Positions 46,953 to 57,600 of a stretch of 64,000 bases of DNA are shown piece by piece. The DNA lies in assembly GCA_026003335.1 (NCBI GenBank), contig BPHB01000001.1, forward strand, positions 248,001 through 312,000, in the 5' to 3' direction. The position numbers and the translations under genes were made by a program. The notes under the pieces were generated by a model. The model worked only from the letters and a program-made list of their open reading frames with translations, was not told where the DNA came from and searched no databases. Position 1 is the first letter of the stretch. The number at the start of each line of letters is the position of its first letter. Source of the stretch: Chitinophagales bacterium (lineage in GTDB: Bacteria; Bacteroidota; Bacteroidia; Chitinophagales; CAIOSU01).

Positions 46953-47123
46953 GACTCAGGCAGGTCTTCTGGCTTACCTCTTCATCCGGCTGCCTTCCCA
47001 TCTGCCCGGGCAGACAGTGGCTTCATTGCCGAAAAACAACGAGGATCACAGCAGCGGGTACTGCTCCCGATTTACACGGGATTCCCTTTTGGTCATTCAC
47101 AATAGTGAATGCACACCTGAATC
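46953..47123 (-). ncRNA. Cobalamin (B12) riboswitch
   Basis: On the minus strand the order is GATTCAGG (P1 5' arm), AAAAGGGAATCCCGTG, AATCGGGAGCAGTACCCGC, TGCTGTGATCCTC, GAAGCCACTGT, GATGGGAAGGC, AAGCCAGAAGACCTGCC, then CCTGAGTC (P1 3' arm). These are the conserved blocks of the B12 aptamer, including the B12 box. Its 3' edge lies 112 bases before the propeller gene. A TTACAG/CTGTAA hairpin (46899-46914) in between may belong to the expression platform. Confidence 0.93.
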
Positions 47124-47140
47124 ATCAAAGAGCTTCGGGG

Positions 47141-47169
47141 CAAAAGTAATAAGGAATTTTCAAATCCAA
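47141..47169 (-). promoter_or_regulatory. Promoter of the cobalamin riboswitch leader
   Basis: On the minus strand TTG (47169-47167), 18 bases, TACTTTTG (47148-47141), ending 17 bases before the riboswitch P1 stem. It directly follows the stop of the transporter gene, so the riboswitch transcript is its own unit with a leader of roughly 290 bases. Confidence 0.6.
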
Positions 47170-47175
47170 TTAGCA

Positions 47176-47991
47176 TTAGCTGGTACGAAGCGCATAATCT
47201 TTTAGTTCATTAGCCAGCTCTTCGCCAAGAAAGGTATCAATGATGTAATGCAGCAGATAAATTACCGGAGTCATGATTATTGCCATCATGAATTTATAAA
47301 TGTAGTTTACAACCCCGATAGCCAGCACCAGAGAAAAGCTCCAACCAGCGCCCACATAGAAAGCAATAAACAACACTACGAAACTGTCAATAAATTGTGA
47401 AACCAGAGTAGATCCTGTTGCGCGCAACCAAATCTGTCTTTCACCGGTAAGCAGTTTAATGCGGTGAAAAACCATTACATCTATCAGCTGGCCTATAAGA
47501 AAAGCTACCAGCGAACCTACAATAATCCATAACCCCTGGCCAAAAACCAACCGGAAGGCATAATCGTAGTCTCCGACTTTCTCCCTTATTGCCTGCTGCA
47601 CATCAGCCGGAAGGTCAGCGCGAATATGCGACTGGGGCCAGAATGAGGCGGGCTCCAGGTTGATGCCCATGTAAAACATCAAAAAGGCGTAGGATATCAA
47701 GGCTGCCGCCAGAAATGAGAGCAACCGAACCCCCCTTTTACCAAAATATTCATTGATGATGTCTGTGAGTACAAAGACAAAAGGCCACAACAACACTCCT
47801 GTGGTAAGATTGAATGACAGTCCTTCCACACCAAAAAGTTTAAGGTTAAGCGGCTCCATCCCCAGGGTTTTTTCCAGAGAAAAAATTTTTACCCCGATGA
47901 ACTCCGCTATGAGTGCATTGGCAATAAAAAAGCCGCCCAGAATGACAAACAGGCGGCTGGCCTTGTTGTGAACCACATGCATGTTTTCCAT
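47176..47991 (-). CDS. yhhQ: Queuosine-precursor transporter (VUT/YhhQ family)
   Basis: A 271-residue inner-membrane protein with about six hydrophobic segments. Characteristic are GVLLWPFVFVLTDIINEYFGKRG near residue 66, GQLIDVMVFHRIKLLTGERQIWLRATGSTLVSQFIDSFVV, and the C-terminal NYIYKFMMAIIMTPVIYLLH. YhhQ-type proteins import preQ0/preQ1 for tRNA queuosine synthesis. A possible alternative start is the fourth codon (MHVVHNK). Divergent from rnhA, 34 bases apart. Confidence 0.9.
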   Translation of the reverse strand: MENMHVVHNKASRLFVILGGFFIANALIAEFIGVKIFSLEKTLGMEPLNLKLFGVEGLSFNLTTGVLLWPFVFVLTDIINEYFGKRGVRLLSFLAAALISYAFLMFYMGINLEPASFWPQSHIRADLPADVQQAIREKVGDYDYAFRLVFGQGLWIIVGSLVAFLIGQLIDVMVFHRIKLLTGERQIWLRATGSTLVSQFIDSFVVLFIAFYVGAGWSFSLVLAIGVVNYIYKFMMAIIMTPVIYLLHYIIDTFLGEELANELKDYALRTS

Positions 47992-48012
47992 AAACGCAAA
48001 ATAGCTAAATAT

Positions 48013-48020
48013 TACTTTTG
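48013..48020 (+). promoter_or_regulatory. Candidate -7 element of rnhA, leaderless layout
   Basis: TACTTTTG ends only five bases before the rnhA ATG. With Bacteroidota start sites usually lying several bases after the -7 element, the mRNA would begin at or very near the start codon. No clear -33 TTG. Confidence 0.4.
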
Positions 48021-48025
48021 CCGAA

Positions 48026-48487
48026 ATGCACGTGGAAATTTACACAGACGGAGCTGCTCAGGGTAATCCCGGCCCGGGTGGTTATGGGGTTATTCTGAAA
48101 TATGGCGACAAGGTTAAAAAGCTAGCAAAAGGATTCAGACTTACCACCAACAACCGGATGGAACTTATGGCAGTCATTGCAGGCCTTGAGGCTCTTAAAA
48201 AAAATGGTCTTGATGTAGAGGTGATATCGGACTCCCGCTATGTGGTAGATGCGGTGGAAAGAGGATGGCTGTCCGATTGGGTGAAAAAAAACTTCAAAAA
48301 CAAAAAAAACCGTGACCTCTGGGAACGCTTTCTTCAGGCGTCAAGCAAACACCGGGTAAAGTTTAAATGGATTAAAGGTCACAATGACCACCCCTACAAC
48401 GAAATGTGCGACCGCATGGCTGTTGAGGCAGCCTCCTCTCCTCCCCTCGCAGTGGATACGGGTTATGAAAGCGGATTGTATAACTGA
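48026..48487 (+). CDS. rnhA: Ribonuclease HI
   Basis: A 153-residue RNase HI that cuts RNA in RNA-DNA hybrids. The four carboxylates are visible: Asp in IYTDGAAQGNPGPGGYG, Glu in TTNNRMELMAVIAGLEAL, Asp in VISDSRYVVDAV, and Asp in NEMCDRMAVEAA, with the catalytic His in WIKGHNDHPYNE. A basic handle (KKNFKNKKNRDLW) is present. The end converges on fbp with a 7-base gap. Confidence 0.97.
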   Translation: MHVEIYTDGAAQGNPGPGGYGVILKYGDKVKKLAKGFRLTTNNRMELMAVIAGLEALKKNGLDVEVISDSRYVVDAVERGWLSDWVKKNFKNKKNRDLWERFLQASSKHRVKFKWIKGHNDHPYNEMCDRMAVEAASSPPLAVDTGYESGLYN

Positions 48488-48494
48488 ACATGTC

Positions 48495-49514
48495 CTATGC
48501 GCCTACCGTTTCATATCTTTCAATAAAGCGCTCAGCAGTTTTTACCATTTCTTCCGAGCCGATAAAAATAGGTGTGCGCTGATGCAGTTCAGTGGGCTGA
48601 ATTTCCAGAATGCGCCTGTGTCCGTCTGTTGCACGGCCACCAGCCTGCTCCACAATAAACGCCATAGGATTGCATTCATATAAAAGCCGAAGCTTGCCGC
48701 TGGGAGCATCTGAAGTAGCAGGATACATAAATATGCCTCCCTTGATAAGATTACGATGCAGATCGGCTACCATGGAACCAATGTAGCGCAAAGAATAGGG
48801 TTTGGATGGTTCATCTCTGGATATACCCATGCAGTAGTCTACATAGGCCTTTACGCCTTCGGAAAATTTCGCATAGCTTCCCTGATTTACCGAATAGATT
48901 TTTCCGACTTTGGGTATGGTTATATTGGCATGCGAAAGACAAAACTCCCCGATAGAGGGGTCTAAGGTAAAACCATTAACACCATAGCCCGTAGTGTAAA
49001 CCAACATAGTTGAAGATCCATAAATGATGTATCCGGCTCCCATAAGATCCATACCCTTTTGCAAAAAATCTTTTTCCGAACAGATATCGTCCAGATTTTT
49101 TCTCCGATAAATGGAAAAGATGGTCCCAATAGAAACATTCACATCAATATTGGAGGAGCCATCAAGCGGATCAATGCATACCACATATTTAGCCTTGTTA
49201 TGCCCGTCAACCAGTATGATGTTTTCATTTTCTTCAGAAGCTATACCGGCACACAGCCCGCTGAGCGAAAGAGAGGAGATAAATTCCTTGTTGGCAAACT
49301 CATCCAGTTTCATGACGTCTTCGCCCTGAATATTGGTTCGGCCTATGGATCCCAGAATATCCACAAGTCCGGCTGCATTGACTTCTCTGTTGACAATTTT
49401 TGCCGCCACGCCAATATTTCTCAGTATTGCAGACAAATCGCCTGTGGCCCGGGGAAATTCCTTCTGCTTCATGGCGATATATTCATCCAGTACGATAACC
49501 TTTTTTTCTCCCAT
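48495..49514 (-). CDS. fbp: Fructose-1,6-bisphosphatase, class I
   Basis: About 339 residues from the ATG at 49514 ([13 protein letters not shown]); a start at 49538 would add eight residues that overlap the promoter. Hydrolyses fructose 1,6-bisphosphate in gluconeogenesis. Motifs: [10 protein letters not shown], the metal-binding [38 protein letters not shown], and the C-terminal [21 protein letters not shown]. With aceBA and the aldolase it completes a gluconeogenic theme in the window. Confidence 0.96.
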   Translation of the reverse strand: MGEKKVIVLDEYIAMKQKEFPRATGDLSAILRNIGVAAKIVNREVNAAGLVDILGSIGRTNIQGEDVMKLDEFANKEFISSLSLSGLCAGIASEENENIILVDGHNKAKYVVCIDPLDGSSNIDVNVSIGTIFSIYRRKNLDDICSEKDFLQKGMDLMGAGYIIYGSSTMLVYTTGYGVNGFTLDPSIGEFCLSHANITIPKVGKIYSVNQGSYAKFSEGVKAYVDYCMGISRDEPSKPYSLRYIGSMVADLHRNLIKGGIFMYPATSDAPSGKLRLLYECNPMAFIVEQAGGRATDGHRRILEIQPTELHQRTPIFIGSEEMVKTAERFIERYETVGA

Positions 49515-49535
49515 ACAATCGTTTTTTAGTCTGAA

Positions 49536-49543
49536 CAAAAATA
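49536..49543 (-). promoter_or_regulatory. Candidate -7 element of fbp
   Basis: TATTTTTG on the minus strand, ending 21 bases before the fbp ATG at 49514. It lies back to back with the -7 element of the acetyltransferase gene. Confidence 0.45.
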
Positions 49544-49549
49544 CTCAAT

Positions 49550-49557
49550 TATCTTTG
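49550..49557 (+). promoter_or_regulatory. Candidate -7 element of the GNAT gene
   Basis: TATCTTTG matches TAnnTTTG, 58 bases before the ATG. The -33 region carries only a TTTT run. Confidence 0.4.
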
Positions 49558-49615
49558 CCCACTTCGTGTTCAGCCAGATCCAATTTATTAAAACCCTATT
49601 GCAAATGCAACAGTT

Positions 49616-50116
49616 ATGACGGCTAATGAACAGCCATTCGTTTTGATCAGAGATGCCCGAAAAAGCGATTTGCCAGCCATTCTGGCGCTGATAAAAGAGC
49701 TTGCTGAATTTGAAAAGGCTCCCAACGAAGTTTCCGTAACCCTTACTGAGCTTGAAAACGATGGCTTTGGGGACAAACCTTTGTTTCGCTGTTTTGTCGC
49801 GGAGCTGAACCTTGAAGTTGTAGGAATGGCTCTTGCCTATATCGGATATTCTACCTGGAAAGGAAAATTGCTTTATCTGGATGACATTATCGTTACCGGC
49901 CGGCATCGTAACAGGGGCATTGGGAAGTTGCTGATGGATAAGGTGATAAATCTGGCGATTGCTGAAAACGCTAACATGCTGAAGTGGCAGGTTCTGCGAT
50001 GGAATACAGATGCCATCCGCTTTTATAAACGTTTGAAAAATGTGGTTTTTGATGATGAATGGGTGGACTGTAAAATGTTTAAATCTGCACTGAAGCCTTT
50101 TGAACAGGCCGGATAA
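49616..50116 (+). CDS. GNAT-family N-acetyltransferase
   Basis: A 166-residue acetyl-CoA-dependent transferase. RDARKSDLPAILALIKELAEFE (strand 1/helix 1), a VVGMALAYIGYSTWKGKLLYLDDI core, the acetyl-CoA pyrophosphate loop RHRNRGIGKLL near residue 100 and the NTDAIRFYKRL helix are present. The overall pattern (E-F-E-K-A-P-x-E-V near residue 35, YSTWKG, LYLDD) resembles spermidine/thialysine acetyltransferases, so a small amine is a plausible substrate. The end overlaps no gene; lysC begins 46 bases later. Confidence 0.88.
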   Translation: MTANEQPFVLIRDARKSDLPAILALIKELAEFEKAPNEVSVTLTELENDGFGDKPLFRCFVAELNLEVVGMALAYIGYSTWKGKLLYLDDIIVTGRHRNRGIGKLLMDKVINLAIAENANMLKWQVLRWNTDAIRFYKRLKNVVFDDEWVDCKMFKSALKPFEQAG

Positions 50117-50162
50117 TGGATGTAACCCCTCTGTAGCTCCAATTTACTCAAATGCTTTTACT

Positions 50163-51428
50163 ATGAAAGTTTTCAAATTCGGAGGAGCCTCTGTAAAGGA
50201 TGCTCCTGCAATGAGAAATGTGGCTTCCATTATTAGTCGCTACAACGGGCAACCCCTGCTTGTAGTAGTTTCTGCGCTTGGTAAGACTACCAATGCCCTG
50301 GAAGACATTGCCCGAGCCTTTTTTGACAAGCAGGCTGATGTAGCTGCGGAAAAAATTGATGCTCTGGAAAAACAACACCAGGCTATTGCCGCTGAACTTG
50401 TGGGCGGCAATCACCCTGTATTAAACGAACTCAGGAAATTATTTACCCATCTGCGCCAGGTTCCAGAATTATACCGAACAGGAACCTTTGACTTTCTCTA
50501 TGATCAGGTGGTTTGTATGGGTGAGTTGTTCTCCACGCACATACTTTCGGCCTATATGCAGCATATTGGCCTGCCGGTACAATGGATGGATGCCAGAAAC
50601 GTCATTAAAACGGATGCGGCCTACCGCGAGGCTAAAATCAACTGGCCTGAAACCCGGGAGCGTGTTCATGATGCAGTGAAACCTTTACTGCTGAAGCATA
50701 TTATCGTGATTACGCAAGGATTTATCGGCAGCACTTCTTCCAATCACAGCACGACATTGGGCAGAGAAGGATCAGATTTCACCGCTGCCGTATTTTCCAA
50801 CATCCTGCATGCCCAAGAGCAGGTGATCTGGAAAGATGTGCCGGGTGTGCTCAATGCCAATCCTGCTCTCTTTCCTGATGCAGTAAAAATTGATCAGCTG
50901 CCTTACGAAGAAGCCGTGGAAATGACCTACTACGGAGCACAGGTGATTCATCCGAAAACAATTAAACCGCTGCAGAACAAAAATATCCCTTTGCACGTAC
51001 GCTCCTTCATTGACAGCCAACAACCCGGAACGCTTATCGGCAATTTTCCGCTTCCCCAAGACATTCCTCCCATCATCGTATTCAAAAAAAACCAGGTACT
51101 GCTCAATTTTTCAACCCGTGATTTTTCTTTCATGGCTGAAGAAAGTCTGGGCCGCATTATTGACGGGTTTGCACGCCTGCGCATCAAAACCAATATCATG
51201 CAAAATGCTGCTATCAGCATGTCAGTGTGTATTGATCATAATGAAACCAAACTCGGAGAGCTCATTCCCTTTTTGGAACCTCACTTCAACATTCGCTTGG
51301 AACCGAACGTGGAAATGCTCACCATCCGGCATTACAATGAAAAAATAGTGCATGAATTAACCCGAAACCGCAACATTATCATTACCCAGAAAACCCCGGA
51401 TACGATACAGTTTGTAATGAAAGGCTGA
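50163..51428 (+). CDS. lysC: Aspartate kinase
   Basis: About 421 residues from the ATG at 50163 (MKVFKFGGASVKD); an earlier in-frame start at 50100 lies within the acetyltransferase gene and would add 21 atypical residues. Phosphorylates aspartate, the first step to lysine, threonine and methionine. Seen: VVVSALGKTTNAL, GRGGSDFTA equivalent LGREGSDFTAAVF, DVPGVLNANPALFPDA, EMTYYGAQVIHPKTIKPL. Residues after about 310 form a regulatory ACT-like part. Monofunctional: no homoserine dehydrogenase domain. Confidence 0.95.
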   Translation: MKVFKFGGASVKDAPAMRNVASIISRYNGQPLLVVVSALGKTTNALEDIARAFFDKQADVAAEKIDALEKQHQAIAAELVGGNHPVLNELRKLFTHLRQVPELYRTGTFDFLYDQVVCMGELFSTHILSAYMQHIGLPVQWMDARNVIKTDAAYREAKINWPETRERVHDAVKPLLLKHIIVITQGFIGSTSSNHSTTLGREGSDFTAAVFSNILHAQEQVIWKDVPGVLNANPALFPDAVKIDQLPYEEAVEMTYYGAQVIHPKTIKPLQNKNIPLHVRSFIDSQQPGTLIGNFPLPQDIPPIIVFKKNQVLLNFSTRDFSFMAEESLGRIIDGFARLRIKTNIMQNAAISMSVCIDHNETKLGELIPFLEPHFNIRLEPNVEMLTIRHYNEKIVHELTRNRNIIITQKTPDTIQFVMKG

Positions 51429-51547
51429 TACACAGATATATTTTGCAACATGATTTTAAGCACAGACTGTTAATAATCTCTGTGGTTAATTTCTGAATAT
51501 TGCATGAAGTAGCCTTTTTTATTTTCTAAAATTCGGTGTAAAAGCAG

Positions 51548-51577
51548 TTGAATTAGACGTACTGTTATTTTACCTTG
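51548..51577 (+). promoter_or_regulatory. Candidate promoter of the giant T9SS protein gene
   Basis: TTG (51548-51550), 20 bases, TACCTTG (51571-51577), one T short of TAnnTTTG. It overlaps the first in-frame TTG (51575) and so favours the later TTG start at 51629. Confidence 0.4.
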
Positions 51578-51628
51578 TTGTCGTCCGAACCACTGTGTTT
51601 TTCATTTACCAAGCCTAAACTCTCCACC

Positions 51629-54600
51629 TTGAAGAAAAATTCATTACGGTATCTCCTGCTCTTGTTTTTAGGTTTTCCGGGACTTCCCTCCTTCGCTCAA
51701 ACGGTGAGCTTCACTACCAGTCAGCTGGCCGGTGAAAGTCTGTATAATCCTACTTCCCTGCAGTTTGGTCCTGACGGTAGGCTCTATGTATCGCAGCAAA
51801 ACGGTTTGATATACGCCTACACTATAGTACGCTATGGCCCTAATGATTACCGGGTAACTGCCACAGAAGCTATTACACTCATTCAGCAAATTCCCAATCA
51901 TAATGATGACGGCTCACTGGCCCCTAATGTGAACACTCGTCAGGTTACCGGTATTCTGGTAACCGGAACTCCAGCGAACCCCGTCATTTATGTCAGCTCC
52001 AGTGATCCACGCATCGGAGGGGGCTCCGGCGCTACAAATAAAAATCTGGATACCAACTCCGGAATTGTTTCCCGGTTAACCTGGAACGGCAGCCAATGGG
52101 AAAAAATAGACCTGGTGCGAGGCCTGCCCCGTTCTGAAGAAAATCATTCTATCAACGGCATGCAGCTTGACCCGGTGAATCAGATCCTTTATTTGGCTCA
52201 GGGGGGCAATACCAATATGGGGGCACCTTCCAACAACTTTGTTTTTCTTCCGGAATATGCCTATTCCACAGCCATCCTGGCTATCCACCTGAATCAGATT
52301 GGCAATACCACCTACGATTTACCTACCTTGGATGATGAAACCCGGGTCAATGTAAGTTCCACCCCTGGTTACACCGACCCCAATGACCCTTTTGGCGGAA
52401 ATGATGGGAAAAACCAGGCTATGCTGGAAACGGGAGGACCGGTGCAGATATACTCCCCGGGATGGCGTAATAACTATGATCTGGTAATTACACAATCCGG
52501 CAAAATGTACAGCCCTGATAACGGCCCTAACTCCGGTTGGGGCGGGCCTCCCACTGCCTGCAGCAATAATGTATCCGAACCCGGCTCAGGTGTCTGTGAT
52601 GTATTGCACTGCGTTACACCGGGATACTATGCAGGTCACCCCAACCCCACCCGCGCCAATCGCAGCAATACCTTTAACTCAGGTGCCAATGCCCAAACTC
52701 CTGTTCCTCCCGGTATGGAAAACCCTGTTGAATGCACTTATATGCCCTCCAACTCCCGCCCCGGTGCCCTCGTTTCCATCTGTGCCTCCACCAATGGTAT
52801 TTGCGAATACAAAGCCTCTAATTTTAATAACGCCATGAAGGGTGACCTCCTGCTGGCTTCCTTTAATAATAAAATCTATCGTGTCAAGCTTAATGCAACC
52901 GGGGATGCCTTAGTGCCAGGTGGACTGACTACCCTTGCTTCCAATTTTGGCAGCACTCCGCTGGATGTTATAGCTCAGGGAGATAACGACCCCTTCCCCG
53001 GTACAATCTGGATTGTGACTTATGCCTCACACGATATCATCATTCTGGAACCCAACGATCTGACGTCCTGTACAGGTGATATCTACAGCTTTGCTCTGGA
53101 TTCAGACGGTGACGGATTTACCAATGGAGATGAAACAGCAAATGGCACCGACCCTTGCTCCCCAGCCAGCAAACCATCGGATGCCGATGGCGACCTGTTA
53201 TCTGACCTCGTAGATGCCGATGATGACAATGATGGTATCCCCGACACTCTAGATCGCTTTGCCCTGGATCCTTTCAATGGATACAACACTACCATTCCGG
53301 TAAATTATCAATTTGACAACTCCAATGACGGAGGTATACTTGGCTGGGGCTTCACCGGGCTGATGACCAACGGCAGCACAGACTATCTGCAATTGTTTGA
53401 CCCCGGCAAAATGACCGTGGGTGGGGCGGCCTTAAAATTCACGGTAGGACAGGTTCCTTCCGGAGATGCTTATCAAAACCTGAATGATCAACATTATGCC
53501 TTTCAGTTTGGACTGAACACCTCTGCGGCTCAGTGGCCCTTTGTGGTTCGTACCAGGGTTTATGGTCCCTTCGCAGGATTTATCCCTTTGGATTACCAAT
53601 CTATGGGCCTGTTTATCGGAACTGGTGATCAGGACAACTATTTGAAAATTGTGTGTGCAGCCAATGGAGGCGCAGGCGGTATTGAAATAGCAAAAGAAGA
53701 AGCGGGTGCCTACTCTTCTTCCTCCTACAACATATCTATCCTGAATAAAAGCTATGTAGACCTCTTTCTCCACATTAATCCATCTACTCGGCAAGTGCAG
53801 CCCCGCTATGCTCTGGAAGGCGGCACGGAGTACAACCTAGGCCCCGCTATAGTAGTTCCGCCAAACTGGCTTAACGGCATTCTGGCTGTAGGCATTATCT
53901 CCACATCACGCGGATCGGGTCAGGTATTCCCGGCTACGTGGGACTTCATACGGGTTGATTATGACCCCTCCTCCGTTTTGGGACAATGGTATCAGATCCC
54001 TTCAGCGAACTCACCGGTTGCCAGACATGAGTGCAGTTATGTGCAGGCCGGCAACAAATTTTATCTGATGGGTGGACGCGGAAACAGGCCGGTTCAGTCC
54101 TACAATCCTGCAGACAGCACCTGGACCACTGAAGCAAGTAATCCTATTGAAATGCACCACTTTCAGGCCGTGGAATACAATGGACTCATTTATGTTATGA
54201 GTGCTTTTACGGGGAGCTTTCCTCACGAGACTCCTTTACCCAATATCTATATTTATGATCCGGTAGCAAAGCAGTGGAATGTAGGCCCCCTCATACCTGC
54301 TAACAGACGCAGGGGGGCTGCCGGCTGTGTGGTGTATGATAATATGATTTATGTAGTGTGCGGCATCCAGGATGGTCACTCATCCGGATGGGTCCCTTGG
54401 CTTGACCGTTATGATCCGCAAACCAACACGTGGACGCAGCTGCCTGACGCCCCGCGTGCACGCGATCATTTTAATGCCATAGTTGCTAACGGAAAAATCT
54501 ATTGCATCGGAGGACGTCTCAGCGGTTTTAACGGCAATACCTTTAAATATGTAGTGCCGGAGGTGGATGTCTATGACATAGCCTCTCAGACATGGACCAC

Positions 54601-57600
54601 TCTGCCAGCGGTAAATAATATCCCTACACCACGTGCTGCCTGTGCCACTGCCCTGCTGGAGGAAGAAATTCTGGTTATCGGAGGTGAAATAGAAACCAGC
54701 CTAACGGCCCTCAACGTAACCGAAGCATTCAATTACTCCAACCATGCGTGGCGCACCCTGACTCCGCTTATCACCGGAAGGCATGCCACCACAGCCATTT
54801 CTTCTAACGGAGGCGTTTATGTGGTCTGCGGAAGCGGCAACCGCGGTGGTTCTCCCGAACTGAGCACACAAGAGGTATTTTACTTCTTCAATCCTACTCC
54901 GCCTCAAGGCAATCAGATTGTTAAAGGTACACTTACCCCCGATTCCAAGGGTCGTTACTTCGGACCGCTCTTACTGTCTGACACCTCAACCAAATCCTTT
55001 ACACTCAGCAACCTGAACGGTAACCAAGTTATCATGATTAGCAGTTTATTGCTGACTGATTCGCTAAACTTTAGCGTGAATTTTCCATATAGTTTTCCTG
55101 TATTGCTAGGTGTGCATCAAACTCTTGCCTTTGAGGTAAAAGCTCACCCGGCAGCCCCTGGCATACAGGATGCAGCTCTTCACATCCATCACAACGGCAT
55201 CAACAATCCTCTTGAGCTTGCCTTGCAGGTAGAAGGCATAACCAGCTCATGCCAGGGCAACTGCACGCCTCAAAAGTGGTTCCCTGATGTGGATGGTGAC
55301 CTCTTTGGCTATCCTTTTGATTCGGTGATCTCTGCACTACAGCCAACGGGTTTTGTTTTGAATAATGCCGATTGCGATGATGACAATAACACCATCTATC
55401 CCGGAGCCCCAGAGCTGCCCGATAGCCTGGATAACAATTGCAACGGAGTAGCGGATGAAGGTTTTGGCCCCAAAAAGGTGCTCTTTGTGACAGGAAATAC
55501 CAGCCTTTCTCCCTCAGATGCCTTTATCAAAACCAGAATGGAACAGCTGGGGTATCAGGTCACTGTGGTATCGGATGCTTCTGTTGCAACCAACCATGCC
55601 ACAGGTATGGATCTGATTTTCATTTCCTCTACAATAAACTCCGGAAATGTGGGAAATAAATTCACTTCAGTAGCATTGCCGGTTATAAACTGCGAGCCCT
55701 ACATCTTTGACGATATGAAAATGACCGACAACAGCACTTCCAACTACGGTAATATTTACACCCAGACTCAGATAAACATTATCAACAACAGCCATCCGCT
55801 GGCCGCTGGTCTTTCTGCAGGTAATAAGACGGTTTATAACTCTTCCGACCGGCTGGTATGGGGCAATCCTGCCTCTTCTGCTATCAAGATTGCCACGGCT
55901 GTGGGAAACAGCAGTCAGTATGTGTTGTTTGCTTATGAAACGGGAGCAACCATGTTCGGTATGACAGCACCAGCACGCAGAATAGGGTTTTTCCTCTATG
56001 ATACCGGTGCCGAAAAACTCAACAGCAATGGTGTAGCCCTGCTGGAAGCTGCCCTGCAATGGGCTACCAACGCCCTGCCTCAACCCCAGATTAGCATCAC
56101 TGCACCAGCCAATGGAGCCACATTTAATGAGCCGGCAACCGTAAACGCTGCTGCCACCGCTTCCATTTCCATGGGACAGATTGTTCGTGTACAGTTTTAC
56201 CTCAATAATACTGTGATACATACCGATAGCACAGCCCCTTATAACTATACGCTTACTAATCTTACTTCAGGTAGCTATACTCTTCATGGAGTAGCCTTTG
56301 CCGACAACGGCCTCTCGGCTACTTCTGCTCCGGTAACATTCAGCGTGAGTGCGTCTCCCCCGCCACCTCCTCCGCCTATCGGTGGTGGTCAGGTGTTGTT
56401 TGTTGTAGGCAACACCAATCTGAATTCCGGTGACCAGGCCATTTACAACCGCCTGAGCAATGCGGGATACAATGTAACCATTAAATCGGATATTGCTTCT
56501 TCACCCGCTGACGCTTCCGGGAAAAATCTGGTAATTATTTCTTCTACTGTTCTCTCAGGAAATATGGGTAATAAGTTTACCAACACCACGATACCTGTGC
56601 TTGTTTATGAGCCCAGTCTTTTTGACGATATGAAGATGACCGGCAATAATGCCACCAACTATGGTGCAGTGCAAAATATGAATAATATTACAATCATCAA
56701 CAATACACATCCCCTGGCGGCCGGTTTATCCATCGGAAATACGGTTATTTTCAATTCCTTAGATCGCATTACTTATGGTAATCCATCCTCGTCTGCCATT
56801 AAAATAGCTACCCTACCCGGCTCTTCAACCCAGTATGCCCTGTTTGCCTATGAAAACGGAGCCACCATGTCTGGCCTGAATGCTCCTGCCCGAAGAGTGG
56901 GCTTCTTCCTCTATGATGATGGTCCAGCGAAATTAACTACAGCTGGATGGCAACTATTTGATGCAGCAATCACCTGGGCTGCTCCGTCAGTTATGGACTG
57001 CCACGGTGATATGGGTGGATCGGCCTTTATCAACTCCTGTGGTACTTGCGTTGGCGGCAATAGCGGCCTGGAGCCCAATGCAGGAAAAGATTGCCATGGT
57101 GAGTGCGGGGGAACAGCCTATATCAATGCTTGTGGAATATGCGTGGGGGGTAACACCGGTCTGCCTGATAGCGCTGGTATTGACTGCACAGGAGGTTGCG
57201 GATCTGCAGTTGTCAATACATGCGGCTTCTGCGTAGGTGGTAGTACGGGCCTGCCGTTAGATTATGGAATAGATTGCAATAATGTATGTGGCGGAACAGC
57301 TTTTCTGGATAGCTGTGGCATCTGCTCAGGGGGTAACACAGGGCATATCCCTAATAGTGACCTGGATTCCTGTGGGGTGTGCTTCGGGGATGGTTCTTCG
57401 TGTGCTGTAATCCCCTGTGTTCAGCTGGAGGTAGTTTCCTTTACCCTCATGGGGGAGGGAACTTCCGGAGAAATAGGCCCCCTCACCAACGGCATTGCCA
57501 TTAACCTTGCCACAACAGGCAACTTCACCATCCGGGCTAATGTGTGCAACGATCCGGTGGGAAGTGTAAAATTCATACTCAATGGCAGCACCTATAGAAT

